Below, in pieces: positions 25,471 through 35,917 of a stretch of 64,000 nt of DNA (position 1 is the stretch's first letter; every line of letters starts with the position of its first letter). Origin of the DNA: Inia geoffrensis (Eukaryota > Chordata > Mammalia > Artiodactyla > Iniidae); contig CM070904.1 of NCBI GenBank assembly GCA_036417435.1, positions 62,070,408-62,134,407 on the forward strand, in the 5' to 3' direction. A program made the position numbers and the translations under genes. The notes beneath the pieces were generated by a model. The model saw nothing but the letters and a program-made list of their open reading frames with translations, did no database searches and was not told the DNA's origin.

Positions 25471-26046
25471 TGCATGTACTAAGGACACTGATAGATAAAT
25501 TTTTTGTAACACTGCAGAATATTGAATGTATCTTAAGAAATTTAAGACAGATTATTTTCTACCTTTAAAGTTTAAACCTAAAGTATGTTTTTTATTATTT
25601 TTAGTACTGAAAATAGTACTTTAAGTACCAAAAATAGTTTATTACTTAAAATACAAAGTATTTTTATTATCCCTTTCCTAAATAATAAATGTGTTGCAAA
25701 CATGCACGTCTCTTTGTTATTGTATTTTATTCAAATATTCAACTTTAAGAAAAGTGAAAAGGAAAACAAGACTCTGGGTGCAGAAGGTCACTCTCTGACT
25801 CAAAGGAATGCATTTGCTTTCACTCTGACAGTCTTCATTGGAAGACAATGAAAACTGCGTGTGAGACAGTGTATCACATGATAGGCATTGTTTATACAGG
25901 TGGTATAACAGGATCATTTACATTTCTTATCTCAGAAGAAAACTAGTCTTGGGTGGAAATATGGTAAGACAACAATCCTTCCAAGAGCTGTAAATCTTTC
26001 ATGTGCCCCTAGCTGATAATTGTTTGGTTTGTTACAATAGCCCACT

Positions 26047-26135
26047 CAGAAAAAAAAGAAGGGAAGGAAAGAAGAAAGGAAGGGAAGGAGGGGAAAGAGA
26101 GAGAGGAGGAAGCCAAGGCAGGAAAGAGAGGGAGA
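26047..26135. repeat. GGAA/GA-rich purine tract
   Basis: Nearly all bases are A or G on the plus strand (AAGGAAGG-type units), which means a pyrimidine tract on the transcribed sense strand of the gene, in intron 9 about 75 bases past exon 9. Confidence 0.9.
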
Positions 26136-26207
26136 GAAATTCACTTTAATTTGATGGTGGATAAATCAGTCTGGTTACGAAGTCCCTGCAGTGTTCACAG
26201 CTCTTAC

Positions 26208-26306
26208 CTTTTGGCAACCTGATTCAGTGTCAGAAAGGACACGGCCTGTTTTCTTACAAACGTAAAAAAGTGTTTCTTTGCAATTTTTAACTTTCCAGTG
26301 TCCCTC
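26208..26306 (-). CDS. PLA2R1: PLA2R1 exon 9: end of CTLD2 and linker to CTLD3
   Basis: This 99-base exon is the smallest in the window, with 33 whole codons (phase 0 to phase 0). It encodes EGHWKVKNCKETLFYVCKK, the terminal strands and last cysteines of CTLD2. The linker TGRVLSDTES follows, then GCQK, the first cysteine of CTLD3. The acceptor is TTTCCTCTTAG and the donor is AAAG/GTAAGA. It is too short for an ORF search and was placed by exact joining to exon 8 (AEQS-EGHW) and exon 10 (GCQK-GWER). Confidence 0.94.
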
Positions 26307-26527
26307 CTAAGAGGAAAAATATTACAAGATGAATGAAAACACTCCATTATTGATGCTGATAGTCAAAGTCAATAATTCTGAATTTAAATATGATTAATAA
26401 TGCATGTTTCAAGGGGGCGTAATGTGTCAGGATCTTGTGTTAGAAAAGGTTGATTCTCTACATATGAGCGGGAGGTCTGGCTTTACATTAAACTGCTCTC
26501 AATATTTTGTTAAAGATGGGATAAGTA

Positions 26528-26705
26528 GTGATTCTCAATCTTTTGTGTGCACTGGAGTCACCTGGAGGGGTTACTAAAACACAGTTGATTGGGATCCGTG
26601 CGTCTCATTCAGTAAGTCAGGTGGGACCTGAGAATTTGTATTTATAACAAGTTTTTAGCTGATGTGAATGCTGCTGGTCAGGGGGCCACACTTTGCAAAC
26701 CACTT
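26528..26705 (+). mobile_element. MER5A (hAT DNA transposon remnant)
   Basis: It has the characteristic layout 'gtgattctcaatcttttgtg', 'ggagtcacctggaggggtta', 'gagaatttgtatttata' and an end 'ccacactttgcaaaccact'. Inverted terminal sequences 'agtg.ttctca' and 'aaaccact' are decayed but visible. Confidence 0.85.
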
Positions 26706-27893
26706 ATATGAAACTATTCCCCTGACCAAGTGAGAATGCTGTTTCTTCTCTCCAATCACTTCTAGGTATTAAATTGAATGCTTCGCTGCTTACCTGATGC
26801 TCTATAAACCTGATGCTGGGGAAATGCCTGGAAAGCACCATGAATCACCCGAGATAACATTATCATAGCTGAACTTCATGTTCAACCCCCAGTACCCTTC
26901 TTCATCACGAATTCTCCAAAGCCCCACTCCATTTCCTCTTTATATGACAGGCAGATACCTTCATGTCTTCTCCTAGTTCTAATGAAGGCTGTTCTCATAT
27001 CCTTCATTGATGATGAAATACAATAACTGCTAACTGATTAAAATTTTATCCTCCCAAAGGATTTTTTATTTTAACACAAACCAGACCTTTAGGCTAAAAC
27101 CACACAATTTAAATTTTCACACAATTCAAATTCAAAATTTAGGTATCTCAGGCATGCAGGGTTTTAGGTGAGTAGAGAGCTCTTCCATGACCCTTAGAAA
27201 CATACTATGTAGGAGGTTGACATCTTCACCTGTAAGAGCAGCCTTGTAGCCCATCCCCATGGAGTCTCCAGCAAACCTTCCAGTTATAGGATATTGTCAG
27301 GCACACTGTAGTTGCTTAGTAACTATTGGATGGACAGATGAATGGTTACCAACCTCTCAGATTCAGATTGAGGTATCGACTATGTTTAGGTAACTAGTTA
27401 ATTATAATAATTACATTCATATTGAGTTCAACTTTAGGGGAATAAGTGTTACTTTTTTATGCATCTACTGTTTAAGGAGCTACTGAGTTGCTAAAAGGGG
27501 GCCACAAAATACCACATTTACAGCAGCATTGTTCTAACACATCCAATAATATTAATACCTATTCTCACTCTCTTAAAAACAACTTCTCTGTCCAAATGTT
27601 GGCTCCTGCTTTGTGAATATGCTAAGTGAAATACCCATGTCTGTCAAATAAAAAAGGAGAATGTCAATAGGAAACTAAGATCACCTTAATTATATCAAAA
27701 CTAATGAACCAATAAAGCATCAAATACTGCAGAATAAACTATAGTGGTTTTCAGCAGAGTAACACCCAAAGCAAACATTTGGAGAGGTCATTGTTCCCCC
27801 TCAAGTGTGACTCTGAGACACTGCCTGAGCACTATCATTGTAACTGCATGGATTTGTGACAGCCTTGAAAGATAAAACAATGAAATGTGTCAT

Positions 27894-27929
27894 AAAAGTA
27901 AGTGCTTAAAAAAAAAAAGTAAGTGCTTA
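27894..27929. repeat. Short tandem duplication
   Basis: The 15-base unit 'aaaagtaagtgctta' occurs twice, separated by a short A run. Confidence 0.85.
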
Positions 27930-28489
27930 GACATTTCCCATGTTTGGCTGGCACAATCACTTTGTCAAGCTACTTAAGTAACATTTAATAAACTGCTTCT
28001 TGGGGGAACTTGATACGGTATCCCGGTGTCTTAAAAGAGTAAGCATGCCTACCAAATCCCAATAACCTCCTAAAACTTCACCAGTGAGTTCAGTAGCTAT
28101 CTGATCAAAGAGATTGTCTATTCTAAACATATAAAAAAAACCCTTCAAATGGCTTGGGATTAAACAAATTCTGTATAATCAGAGGTTTTAGATAAATGAG
28201 AGACTAGCACATAAAGGTAAGTGTAATGTTAAGGTCACTGGGACCATCACATTCATGTGAAGAAAACAGCAAGGTTTTCCATTGATTTGCAGTTTTCAAA
28301 GAGGTTACATGCAGTGTTGAAATCCTTTTATGTTACGAAGATAATGGAGCTTAAAAACCATCACCTTCCAGAGTAATTTCCCAACTCCTTGGTTCTTCCC
28401 CTCATCTTCACCAGGGTGGTCAGTGGAACCCCCATCCACCAAAATGTGGGTGCTCAAACCAAAAACCTACCTGTCTCTCACCCCTATGT

Positions 28490-29184
28490 CTGCTTTAGCA
28501 ACAATTCCTGTCTCCTAGAGGATCCTTGAATCTGTCTTCTTGTCTCCATATTCACTACTCTAATTCAACCACAGGAGTAGCCTCAAAACTGGTTTCTCTG
28601 CTTCCACTCTCTTCTCTCCAATCAATTCTCTATGTAGCAGCCACGGTTGCTCTTAAAATGTAAATCAGATCATGCTTTCATCTACTTGAAGCCCTTTAGT
28701 GGGTCCTATCCCAGGCCTATAAGCCTCACATTTTTGCATTCTTCCTGCCCCATCTCCCACCACCTTTCACCGTCCATACCTCCACACCATCCTGGTCTCC
28801 TTTTTGATTATCAAACATGGCAAGCCTTGGCCTGCCTTTGGGCAGCTGCCCCCTGCCTGGAATGTTCTCCTGCTCTTCATGAGATTTTTTTTTTTTGTTC
28901 AAGTCCCAGCTTAAATGTCACCTCTTCAGAGAGCCCTCCTTGACTGTCTTGTCTGAAGTAGCTATCCCAACCCAAGTTTCTTACCATCTTGAACCTATGT
29001 CCTCAGAGCTATTATCACAACTATAATTACCATGTGTTTTTAGTGTGTATATGTTTTATTGCTTAGCGTGGAAGCCCCAGGAGGAGCAGGCACTGTGCCT
29101 GTCTTGGTCTCTGCCACAGCCCAAGTCCCTGGCACAGGTGGCCCTCAGTACAAGTCCAGCAAAGTGAGCATTGAACAAATGAAT
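28490..29184 (+). mobile_element. L2/CR1-clade LINE 3' end
   Basis: Recognisable blocks in order are 'tgtaaatcagatcatgcttt', 'ctgcctggaatgttctcctg', 'cagcttaaatgtcacctctt', 'agagccctccttgactgtct', 'gagcaggcactgtgcctgtc' and a degenerate 'gaacaaatgaatca' end. That end lies within about eight bases of the exon 8 donor. Confidence 0.75.
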
Positions 29185-29192
29185 CAACTTAC

Positions 29193-29350
29193 AGATTGCT
29201 CCGCTGAGACACATAGCTGGCTTCTATTTGGAAAAATTTGGGGCTCAAGTGTGTGCCAATTAGTAAAGATGACTGAGGAGCCATCAGACCATTCAAAGGA
29301 AACTGGAATTTTATTGTTGCTCAAACCAATCCATGTTTCTGATGCACTTT
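29193..29350 (-). CDS. PLA2R1: PLA2R1 exon 8: CTLD2 core
   Basis: This 158-base exon enters in phase 1 and leaves in phase 0. It encodes (E)SASETWIGLSNNKIPVSF, then EWSDGSSVIFTNWHTLEP and PNRSQLCVSAEQS, that is the WIGL strand and long loop of CTLD2. The motif LEPQIFPN is not a functional EPN calcium motif. One sequon, NRS, is present. Two sequons recalled in human (NAS and NDS) read SAS and DGS here. The acceptor is TCTCTTGCAG and the donor is ATCT/GTAAGT. An L2 3' end begins only a few bases inside the following intron. No ATG-initiated frame marks this exon. Confidence 0.95.
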
Positions 29351-30645
29351 CTGCAAGAGATAAACGTAAATTACTTATAAGAATCCTAGTATCTTCAAAG
29401 GTGATAACACAGAGGGGCTATTACCAATATATACCACTTTGCATGTGATTCCTTCTTTGTTCCTTCTTGGAGTGAAACCTGTTTAAGTTTTGGTATAAAA
29501 TACCTGCTTAAACCCTTCCCCCCTTAATCTATCCAGATCTGCTCAATATAGGCCTTATAAGTGAGGCAGAGTGTCAGTGAAAGCCAGGGCAAGGACAAAG
29601 CTTAAGCAAGTCAGATTGCCAGGACTCTAGTTAGTTCGTGCTACAGTATGGAAAGTAGATCTGAAAAGTCTGGTTTTTCTTCTACTCCTAAAAAGGAAAA
29701 ATAGGAAGGTCAATCGAACCAAGAAAAGGCACTTAGAAGAAAACCTTTTAATGATGTCTAGCTTTACTTGTTTTCTTTTGGCTAGGGAAAAAAAAGGAGC
29801 AGAAATTCTTAGAAGCATTGAACAGGAGCAGGGGGCTTGCTGGAAAAGTAAATAAAATAAAGCTTGCCAGTCTAGGTAGGGCGAAAAGACCCTCGATGGC
29901 TGGGAGAGTGTTCCAGTGCCCCACTGACACAGAGGCAGCCACAGGATTCTTTCAATCCCAAATGCCAAGGGTGAGGAACAATGACAGAAGGAGTTTTGTT
30001 TTCACTCCAAACGAAAACCTAACATGGAAATAGAGTAGACGCCGGATTTTTCCACTACAAAAAGATTTACTCTCAGTCAATGATTTCAGTGTTTTCCAGC
30101 AGAATTCCATGTCCATATGTGACATAGGTAGGGGCAGATCTGCTCTGGTGGGTAAAGCTGGGTGGAGGCCTCAGAGCTTAGAACCCCTGAGCATGCTACA
30201 CAGCTTGAAAAACACCACACCAAATAAATTACCCATTTTCACGGGCTAAAGTTATTTTAATATAATCATTTTTGTAAGGAATTTTCTTTATTGCTTGGAT
30301 TACATGGCCACAGCACATTACTGCTATCTAGTGCTCATTATGCTAAATTACAGGTTCAGGTTTTTTAAATTAGAAATTTCAGGAAATGACCTTTCCCCCT
30401 TAAAAAAAAAAAAACCCAAAATGAAAACATGTAATATATCTGGCATCTATGAGATGTTGCAAAGTTTCTGAATATGTATTTTGTAAAAATTCAGTGAATT
30501 TTCATTCCTGGATATTTGGAAATTTCAGATACATGTGCCATAAAGAATCAATTTTAAATAGCTTAATTCCTTTTCAACTTCACTAATAAAGAGAGTTACT
30601 ACATTATATTTCATACTTCTTAAACCAAAGACACTTGGCACTCAC
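29351..30645 (-). other. PLA2R1: PLA2R1 intron 7
   Basis: This is a short 1.3 kb intron. No gene and no confidently nameable repeat was seen. Confidence 0.85.
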
Positions 30646-30840
30646 CATCTCCAAGGAAGGTTACAAGAAACTCCACTTCTGCTAACGAATCTATGTCTAT
30701 TAATGCACTGTTATTGGACTGGCAAGAATGCAAAGCTTCATTCCAGGTCTTTTTCTCTTTCTGAAGTTTATAGCAATTACGATTGTGGGGATTCCAGCCA
30801 GGCTCACAGTGGGTAGCATAATATTTCCAAGCATCGTTTT
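30646..30840 (-). CDS. PLA2R1: PLA2R1 exon 7: first half of CTLD2
   Basis: This 195-base exon (64 codons plus split codons, phase 1 to phase 1) starts (E)NDAWKYYATHCEPGW. It continues through NRNCYKLQKEKKTWNEALHSC, helix 1 of CTLD2, and ends in SLAEVEFLVTFLGD, helix 2. The acceptor region reads CAAGAAG, a tandem NAG-NAG. Using the downstream AG gives VVENDAW, which agrees in length with the human protein. Using the upstream AG would add one glutamate. The donor is GATG/GTGAGT. The segment SNNSA creates an NNS sequon not recalled in the human protein. Confidence 0.96.
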
Positions 30841-31049
30841 CTTCTTGAACCAACAAAAAATGAAGTTATTTTCCACAATTGTTTTAACATTACTTATTAC
30901 CCCCAATATAAATCACCATTAATATATGATTATTTTTTAAATTTGAAAAACAGAAGCATATGATACAATAAGATATAGATCATAGCATTCTAGATCTTCA
31001 GACTTGAAAAGGATCCCATCTATGATCTGGATCTAGGATCTAATGGATA

Positions 31050-31175
31050 TCAATGCTTCATTTTCCAGATGAGCTATCTAAGGCACAAAGAGGTTAAGGA
31101 GACTTGATAAAGGTCATGCAACCAAAGTGAGAGTCAGGGCTAGATATAAAATTTAGCATTTAGAGCTATCCATTT
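31050..31175 (+). repeat. MIR fragment
   Basis: The text 'attttccagatgagctatct' and 'aaggcacaaagaggttaagg', followed by a degenerate 'gtcatgcaaccaaagtgag', matches the MIR core. Confidence 0.7.
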
Positions 31176-32241
31176 AAAAAAACCTTTTTACACTAAAAAA
31201 GGAGGATTATGGAACACAATTTAAATGCTTTTTAAAGGATTTTATATACAGTATTAGGTGGGGGTGGGTAGATAGTTATTCTCAGCTGAAAAGAATCTGA
31301 AATTCTGGCCACTTTATCTAGAGCAGAGATGATAGGTTTTATTTTGGGGGTCAGGCTTAGTGCCTCTGATGTCCTCTGGGTTCATATGGACTCTGGGTTC
31401 AACTTACAGCAAAATAATGCCACGATACTTTAACACTGGCAGAGAAGGCAGCTGTGTGCATGCCAACTTTGGCGCTCCTCTTCCAGGAGCTTGCCCCCAA
31501 CCTGAGGACAGCATTTTTACTTTATTTTATTAACCACAACTGGGTGCCTCCCTTAAGCACTAAGTTAGTTAGAAACAACTTCACTGCTAATTTGGGAAAC
31601 AAGACATTCTTTTAAAATCACTTCTAGGACTCTGACAGCTATTAGAATCACAGTGGATGAATGTTACAACATTTAGATAGATAGATAATATCAACCTAAA
31701 AACACAGTCACAGAACCCCTTAAAAAAATGAACCCTAAACTTCACTCTAGAGGTAAGATAAAAAGATAAAAGAGGAACTTCTCTGATTGACGTAAGGGTG
31801 GAGATAAGGAAGGAACCTGGGGACCCTGGATGCACAGTTGGAAGACACTGGACTAGATCATCAAAAGTATTTGTTGGACTTGAAACAACAGCAAAAAGTC
31901 CAAACAAACTTAGCTTAGCTGCCATCATTTCTGGTCTTCTGACCTCAATTAATAGATCAGGAGAGCAAATAGAATTGAAGAAAAGAAGGATAGCAGGAGG
32001 CAGTGCAGGAGGGCATAAGAAAACAAAATGAAGACAGAAGAAATTGAGGCAGGAAAATGAAAGGAAAAGAGGGAGGGACAGGACAATAACAGTGATAGCA
32101 ATGTCAGCACATTCTTGACACAGTGAAAAAATCTCTACGTAAAAAGATGATGAGATGATGCTTCTCCTCACCCCCATATTCTACAATATATTTACGCTTA
32201 GCTACTTAAAGGAAAATAAAAGTTAAAGCTTAATCGTAAGA

Positions 32242-32965
32242 GGGTGAGGAGAAAAGGGAACCCTCCTACACTGTTGGCAGGAACGTAAATTGGTACAACC
32301 ATTATAGAGAACAGTAAGGAGGTTCCTTAAAAAGCTGAAAATAGAGTTACCATATGATCCTGCAATCCCACTCCTGAAAACTCCAGAAAAGATGAAAACT
32401 CTAATTCAAAAAGATACATTCATCCCAATGTTCATAGCAGCACTATTTACAGTAGCCAAGATATGGAAGCAACCTAAATGTCCATCGACACATGAATGGA
32501 TAAAGAAGATATGGTACATATATACAATGGAGTACTACTCAGCCATTAAAAAGAATGAGATAATGCCATCTGTAGCAACATGAATGGACCTAGAAATTAT
32601 CATACTAAATGAAGTAAGTCAGACAAAGACAAATATCATATGATATCACTTATGTGTGGAATCTAAAAAAATGATACAAGTGAACTTACTTATAAAAGAG
32701 AAATAGACTCAGAGACATTGAAAACAAACTTATGGGTATCAAAGGGGAAAGGGGGGGATAAATTAGAAGATTGGGATTAACAGATACACACTATGTAAAA
32801 TAGATAAACAGCAAGGACCTACTGTATAGCACAGGGAACTATATTCAGTATCTTGTCATAACCTATAATGGAAAAGAATCTGAAAAAGAATATATATATA
32901 TATATATACACACAACTAAATCACTTTGCTGTACACCTGAAACTAACACAATATCATAAATTAAC
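32242..32965 (+). mobile_element. L1 3' end, 5' truncated
   Basis: ORF2 C-terminal residues are visible ([33 protein letters not shown]). A 3' UTR follows with a (TA)n at 32890-32908 and the end 'gtacacctgaaactaacac'. It runs antisense to PLA2R1. Frames are broken. Confidence 0.88.
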
Positions 32966-32999
32966 ATAACATAATATCATAAATTAAAAAGCTTAATTG

Positions 33000-33342
33000 G
33001 GGACTTCCCTGGTGGTGCAGTGGTTAAGAATCTGCCTACCAATGCAAGGGATATGGGTTCAATCCCTTCCTGGTCCCGGAAGATCCCACATGCCGCGGAG
33101 CAACTAAGCCCGTGAGCCACAACTACTGAGCCTGCGCTCTAGAGCCCGCAAGCCACAACTACTGAAGCCCGCGTGCCTGTGCTCCACAACAAGAGAAGCC
33201 ACCGCAATGAGAAGCCTGCCTACGTCGATGAAGAGTAGTCCCTGCTCGCCGCAACTTGAGAAACCCCACACACAGCAACGAAGACCCAACGTAACCAAAA
33301 AATAAATACCTAAATAAATCTATAAAAAATAAAATAAAATGT
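33000..33342 (+). mobile_element. CHR-type SINE, long form
   Basis: It starts 'ggacttccctggtggtgcag' and has a long body with an AAAT-rich tail. Direct repeats 'aaaagcttaattg' and 'aaaagcttaactg' flank it and differ at one base. Confidence 0.95.
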
Positions 33343-34054
33343 AAAAGCTTAACTGTAAGGGATAATATTTTAGAAAGATAATTCAGATTATTATTTTAAA
33401 TGTAGAGTTGTTTCTAATTATGCTGGTAATGATTCTTTAAAAATGGTTATGTTTTTATCTCTACTTCCTGAGTTCAGACATTAATTCCATAGAAACTAAG
33501 AAGAAGTAATAGATCTTAAGAATAGAAATAACTGAGCTTCAGGTACTAGATTGTAATTATGTGGTATTTTAGTCTTAGGTACACCTAAAAGTTTTGTTTG
33601 TTATTTCAAGGAGGAAGTATTACTAATAAGAGATATAGAGTATGATAGGAGATCAATGAAGTAAATAACTTTATAAAACTATTTTCTAATTCATATGTTT
33701 AATTTCTAGGGTAACCATAAATAAAACTCAACTAGAATAGAAAATGAAGTATATCTTGTTTTTCTAAGGCAGAATGAATCAGAAAGCAAAGTTTTTAAAA
33801 AGAGAGGGAGAAAATGTTTTCTATACTTAGGTTATTTTGCTTTAGTTTTTAGTAAAAACCTAAATGCATTTATTAAATTCATGGTGCCTTTGGAATAACA
33901 GATCTTATCTTGTTTCACATTTTTTTTCATATAAAAACTAGCCTTAGCTAAGTTTAAATTATAAATTATTAGCAAAAAATAAAGGACTTTGAATATATTG
34001 AGAGAGCAAGTAAGCAACTTACTTATAAAAACAGCTTAAAATAAAAACACTCAC

Positions 34055-34198
34055 CAACTACTTCGTGATCAGTATGGTTTAGATATTTTTTACATATGTA
34101 AGGCAAAGTGGACTCACAATCCCGACTTCTCCAGGCATTTGGCATAAATGCATTAAAAGTTCCACAGTGATATTCAACAAATGGCTCAAAATTTATTT
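34055..34198 (-). CDS. PLA2R1: PLA2R1 exon 6: C-terminal part of CTLD1 and linker
   Basis: This 144-base exon encodes 47 codons, phase 1 to phase 1. It completes CTLD1: INFEPFVEYHCGTF, AWRSRDCES and LPYICKK, which supply the last conserved cysteines. A linker, YLNHTDHEVV, then leads to CTLD2. The linker contains an NHT sequon that I do not recall in human PLA2R1 (NHID there). The calcium-site motifs EPN and WND of true sugar-binding CTLDs are absent, as expected for this receptor. The acceptor is TATTTTCAG and the donor is GTTG/GTGAGT. No ATG-initiated reading frame marks it; it was found by translation and phase. Confidence 0.95.
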
Positions 34199-35007
34199 CT
34201 GAAAATACAATGTGTGTGTACTTAATGTTAGAAGCAAAAGCAGTTAGTTCAATATATACTGAAATGTAGTTTTAGCATCAAGGAGACAGCCTTTCTCTTT
34301 GGCATATGTAGTAAATCCTATAAGATATTATATTTATGATTTTGCAGTTGAAGTTCAGGCATGACAGTGAAATGATTTCCCAAAGAGAGCAACAGCTGAT
34401 TTTATTGTTTTAAGGTAGAGAGATATTTTTCAATCTGTTGCTATTTTTTTTTCACAAAATGCAATCGTACTTTATTATATTTTCTAGTTGTTCAAGGTTC
34501 AACTATAACAATCTTTTAAACAATACATTTAAACAGAATGTGAGTGCGTTGTATTACACAGTTAATGTAATTGACTTAGATTCCATAAGAAAAACCAATT
34601 TTCCTTTTTTTGTGCGGGACATACTGATGTAAGACAGTAATTGATCATATCTTTGGAGGGCAAAGGTTAACTGAAGAGAGGAAACTGACTAGGAGAGAGT
34701 GGGAAAAAATATACGAAAGCAATCTGTACATAAACATCTACTTCTGAGATTTAATTTCTTATCTCTGTTGCTATTTTTAAAACGACTGACTAGAATCTTG
34801 GTTTTGACCCAAATCCTCCTGCACCCTTGGCTTACCTTCTCGGCCTCCATTTTCTCGTTTGGAAAAGCATGCCTTATAGAAATTCAATCAGGCTTTAAAA
34901 ATGTTTATAAGCCACTTTCACAATAACACATCATATACATATGTGGGAAATATTTTAGGCTATGGGACGATGCCACCTGTTGAAAGTAAACAAAACGCTG
35001 CAGGTAC
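34199..35007 (-). other. PLA2R1: PLA2R1 intron 5
   Basis: At 809 bases this is the shortest complete intron in the window. No repeat or gene was recognised in it. Confidence 0.88.
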
Positions 35008-35121
35008 CTGGGTTCCAGTTCAGATAGTTGAGTGGCGTTCTATCAGACCACTGCCAACCAGCATTTTCATCCAGCTGATTCAGACCTATCCATACTTCCA
35101 CTGCTTCACTGCCAAAGTGCT
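35008..35121 (-). CDS. PLA2R1: PLA2R1 exon 5: CTLD1 core (WIGL strand)
   Basis: This short 114-base exon (37 codons, phase 1 to phase 1) carries the CTLD hallmark [17 protein letters not shown] followed by PLNYLNW. These are the hydrophobic core strand and the start of the long loop of CTLD1. The acceptor is TTATTTCAG. The donor, CCAG/GTACCT, departs from GTRAGT at +4 to +6 and is the weakest-looking donor in the window. The frame runs open into the intron, so a missed donor would add intron-coded residues before a stop. Confidence 0.96.
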
Positions 35122-35917
35122 CTGAAATAAGAGAAATACGGAGTTTCACAAAAAAATATCAATGTTACACGTCTTTCTTGTTTTCCTGTTCCTGGGGCAT
35201 GGAGTCACAAATTAACTCCATCAATGGCAGAAAAGAGTTTAAGTGCCACTAAACCCCACCCTGGTGCTTCAGAGTGAAAAAAGCCAGCCTGAGAAACATG
35301 GCAGTCTCCGAAAGGCTCACTGACAGCAACTGTGCAGTGCTTAATCTAAGCATACAGGAATGCTGCCTCTCAACGGTCGTCAATCCATCAACAGTTCATG
35401 GTTTCAAATCTGAGACCATCTGACCTGTGTGAGCTTACCCACTTGAGGGTTTTAGAGGGGGAAGGAGGAAGTGCCCAGGGCCAGTCCTACAAAGTGCCCC
35501 TCTGTCTTCCTGTTTTTTTGCCACATGTGTCTGGTGGCCTCAATCTGGAGGCTCAGGACTCGAGTACGCTGAGCTCAGGCTACCTCAGGCCCTGAGAAAG
35601 AGGAATAGGAAGAAAGGCTATTAAATCTCTATAATGGGTATGTGTGTGCAGAGATGTAATGTTTACACTTGTCAATACTCTTGAAATATTTCACAGTTCA
35701 AAAAATTGAACAACTTAGAGGACCTTTTCCTTAGGGGTCTGGCTAGGAAGGGGAAGGAATATTAAGTGTTGTTAGTGTCGGGAGGCAAGCCCTCACATTT
35801 AAGGTATGCTAAAGAAATGGGAGAAGGGCTGTCTAGTCGAGAGCCAATGGGGGTTGTCTGGCCAAGAGGAGAGAATCCATGGGACCAGAGTATGTAGAGG
35901 GATCAATAGCAGGTTGG

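Larger units (their letters stand above)
22878..26207 (-). other. PLA2R1: PLA2R1 intron 9
   Basis: This 3.3 kb intron has several simple repeats (23180-23272, 23560-23580, 23746-23768, 25375-25468, 26047-26135) and a MIR at 23340-23480. The remaining sequence, including 23770-25370, shows no gene and no repeat that I recognise. Confidence 0.85.
26307..29192 (-). other. PLA2R1: PLA2R1 intron 8
   Basis: This 2.9 kb intron starts inside a few bases of an L2 3' end (28490-29184) and also holds a MER5A at 26528-26705. A 15-base direct duplication lies at 27894-27929. The part 26710-28480 shows only a weak L2-like piece near 27270-27355. Confidence 0.85.
30841..34054 (-). other. PLA2R1: PLA2R1 intron 6
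   Basis: This 3.2 kb intron contains a MIR fragment (31050-31175), an L1 3' end (32242-32965) and a CHR SINE (33000-33342). The stretches 31180-32235 and 33360-34050 hold nothing I recognise. Confidence 0.85.

Noticed and set aside
31587..32177. 196-codon open frame on the minus strand in intron 6
   Set aside because: Hydrophobic-looking because of a purine-rich opposite strand; no family match and no exon borders consistent with PLA2R1 phases.
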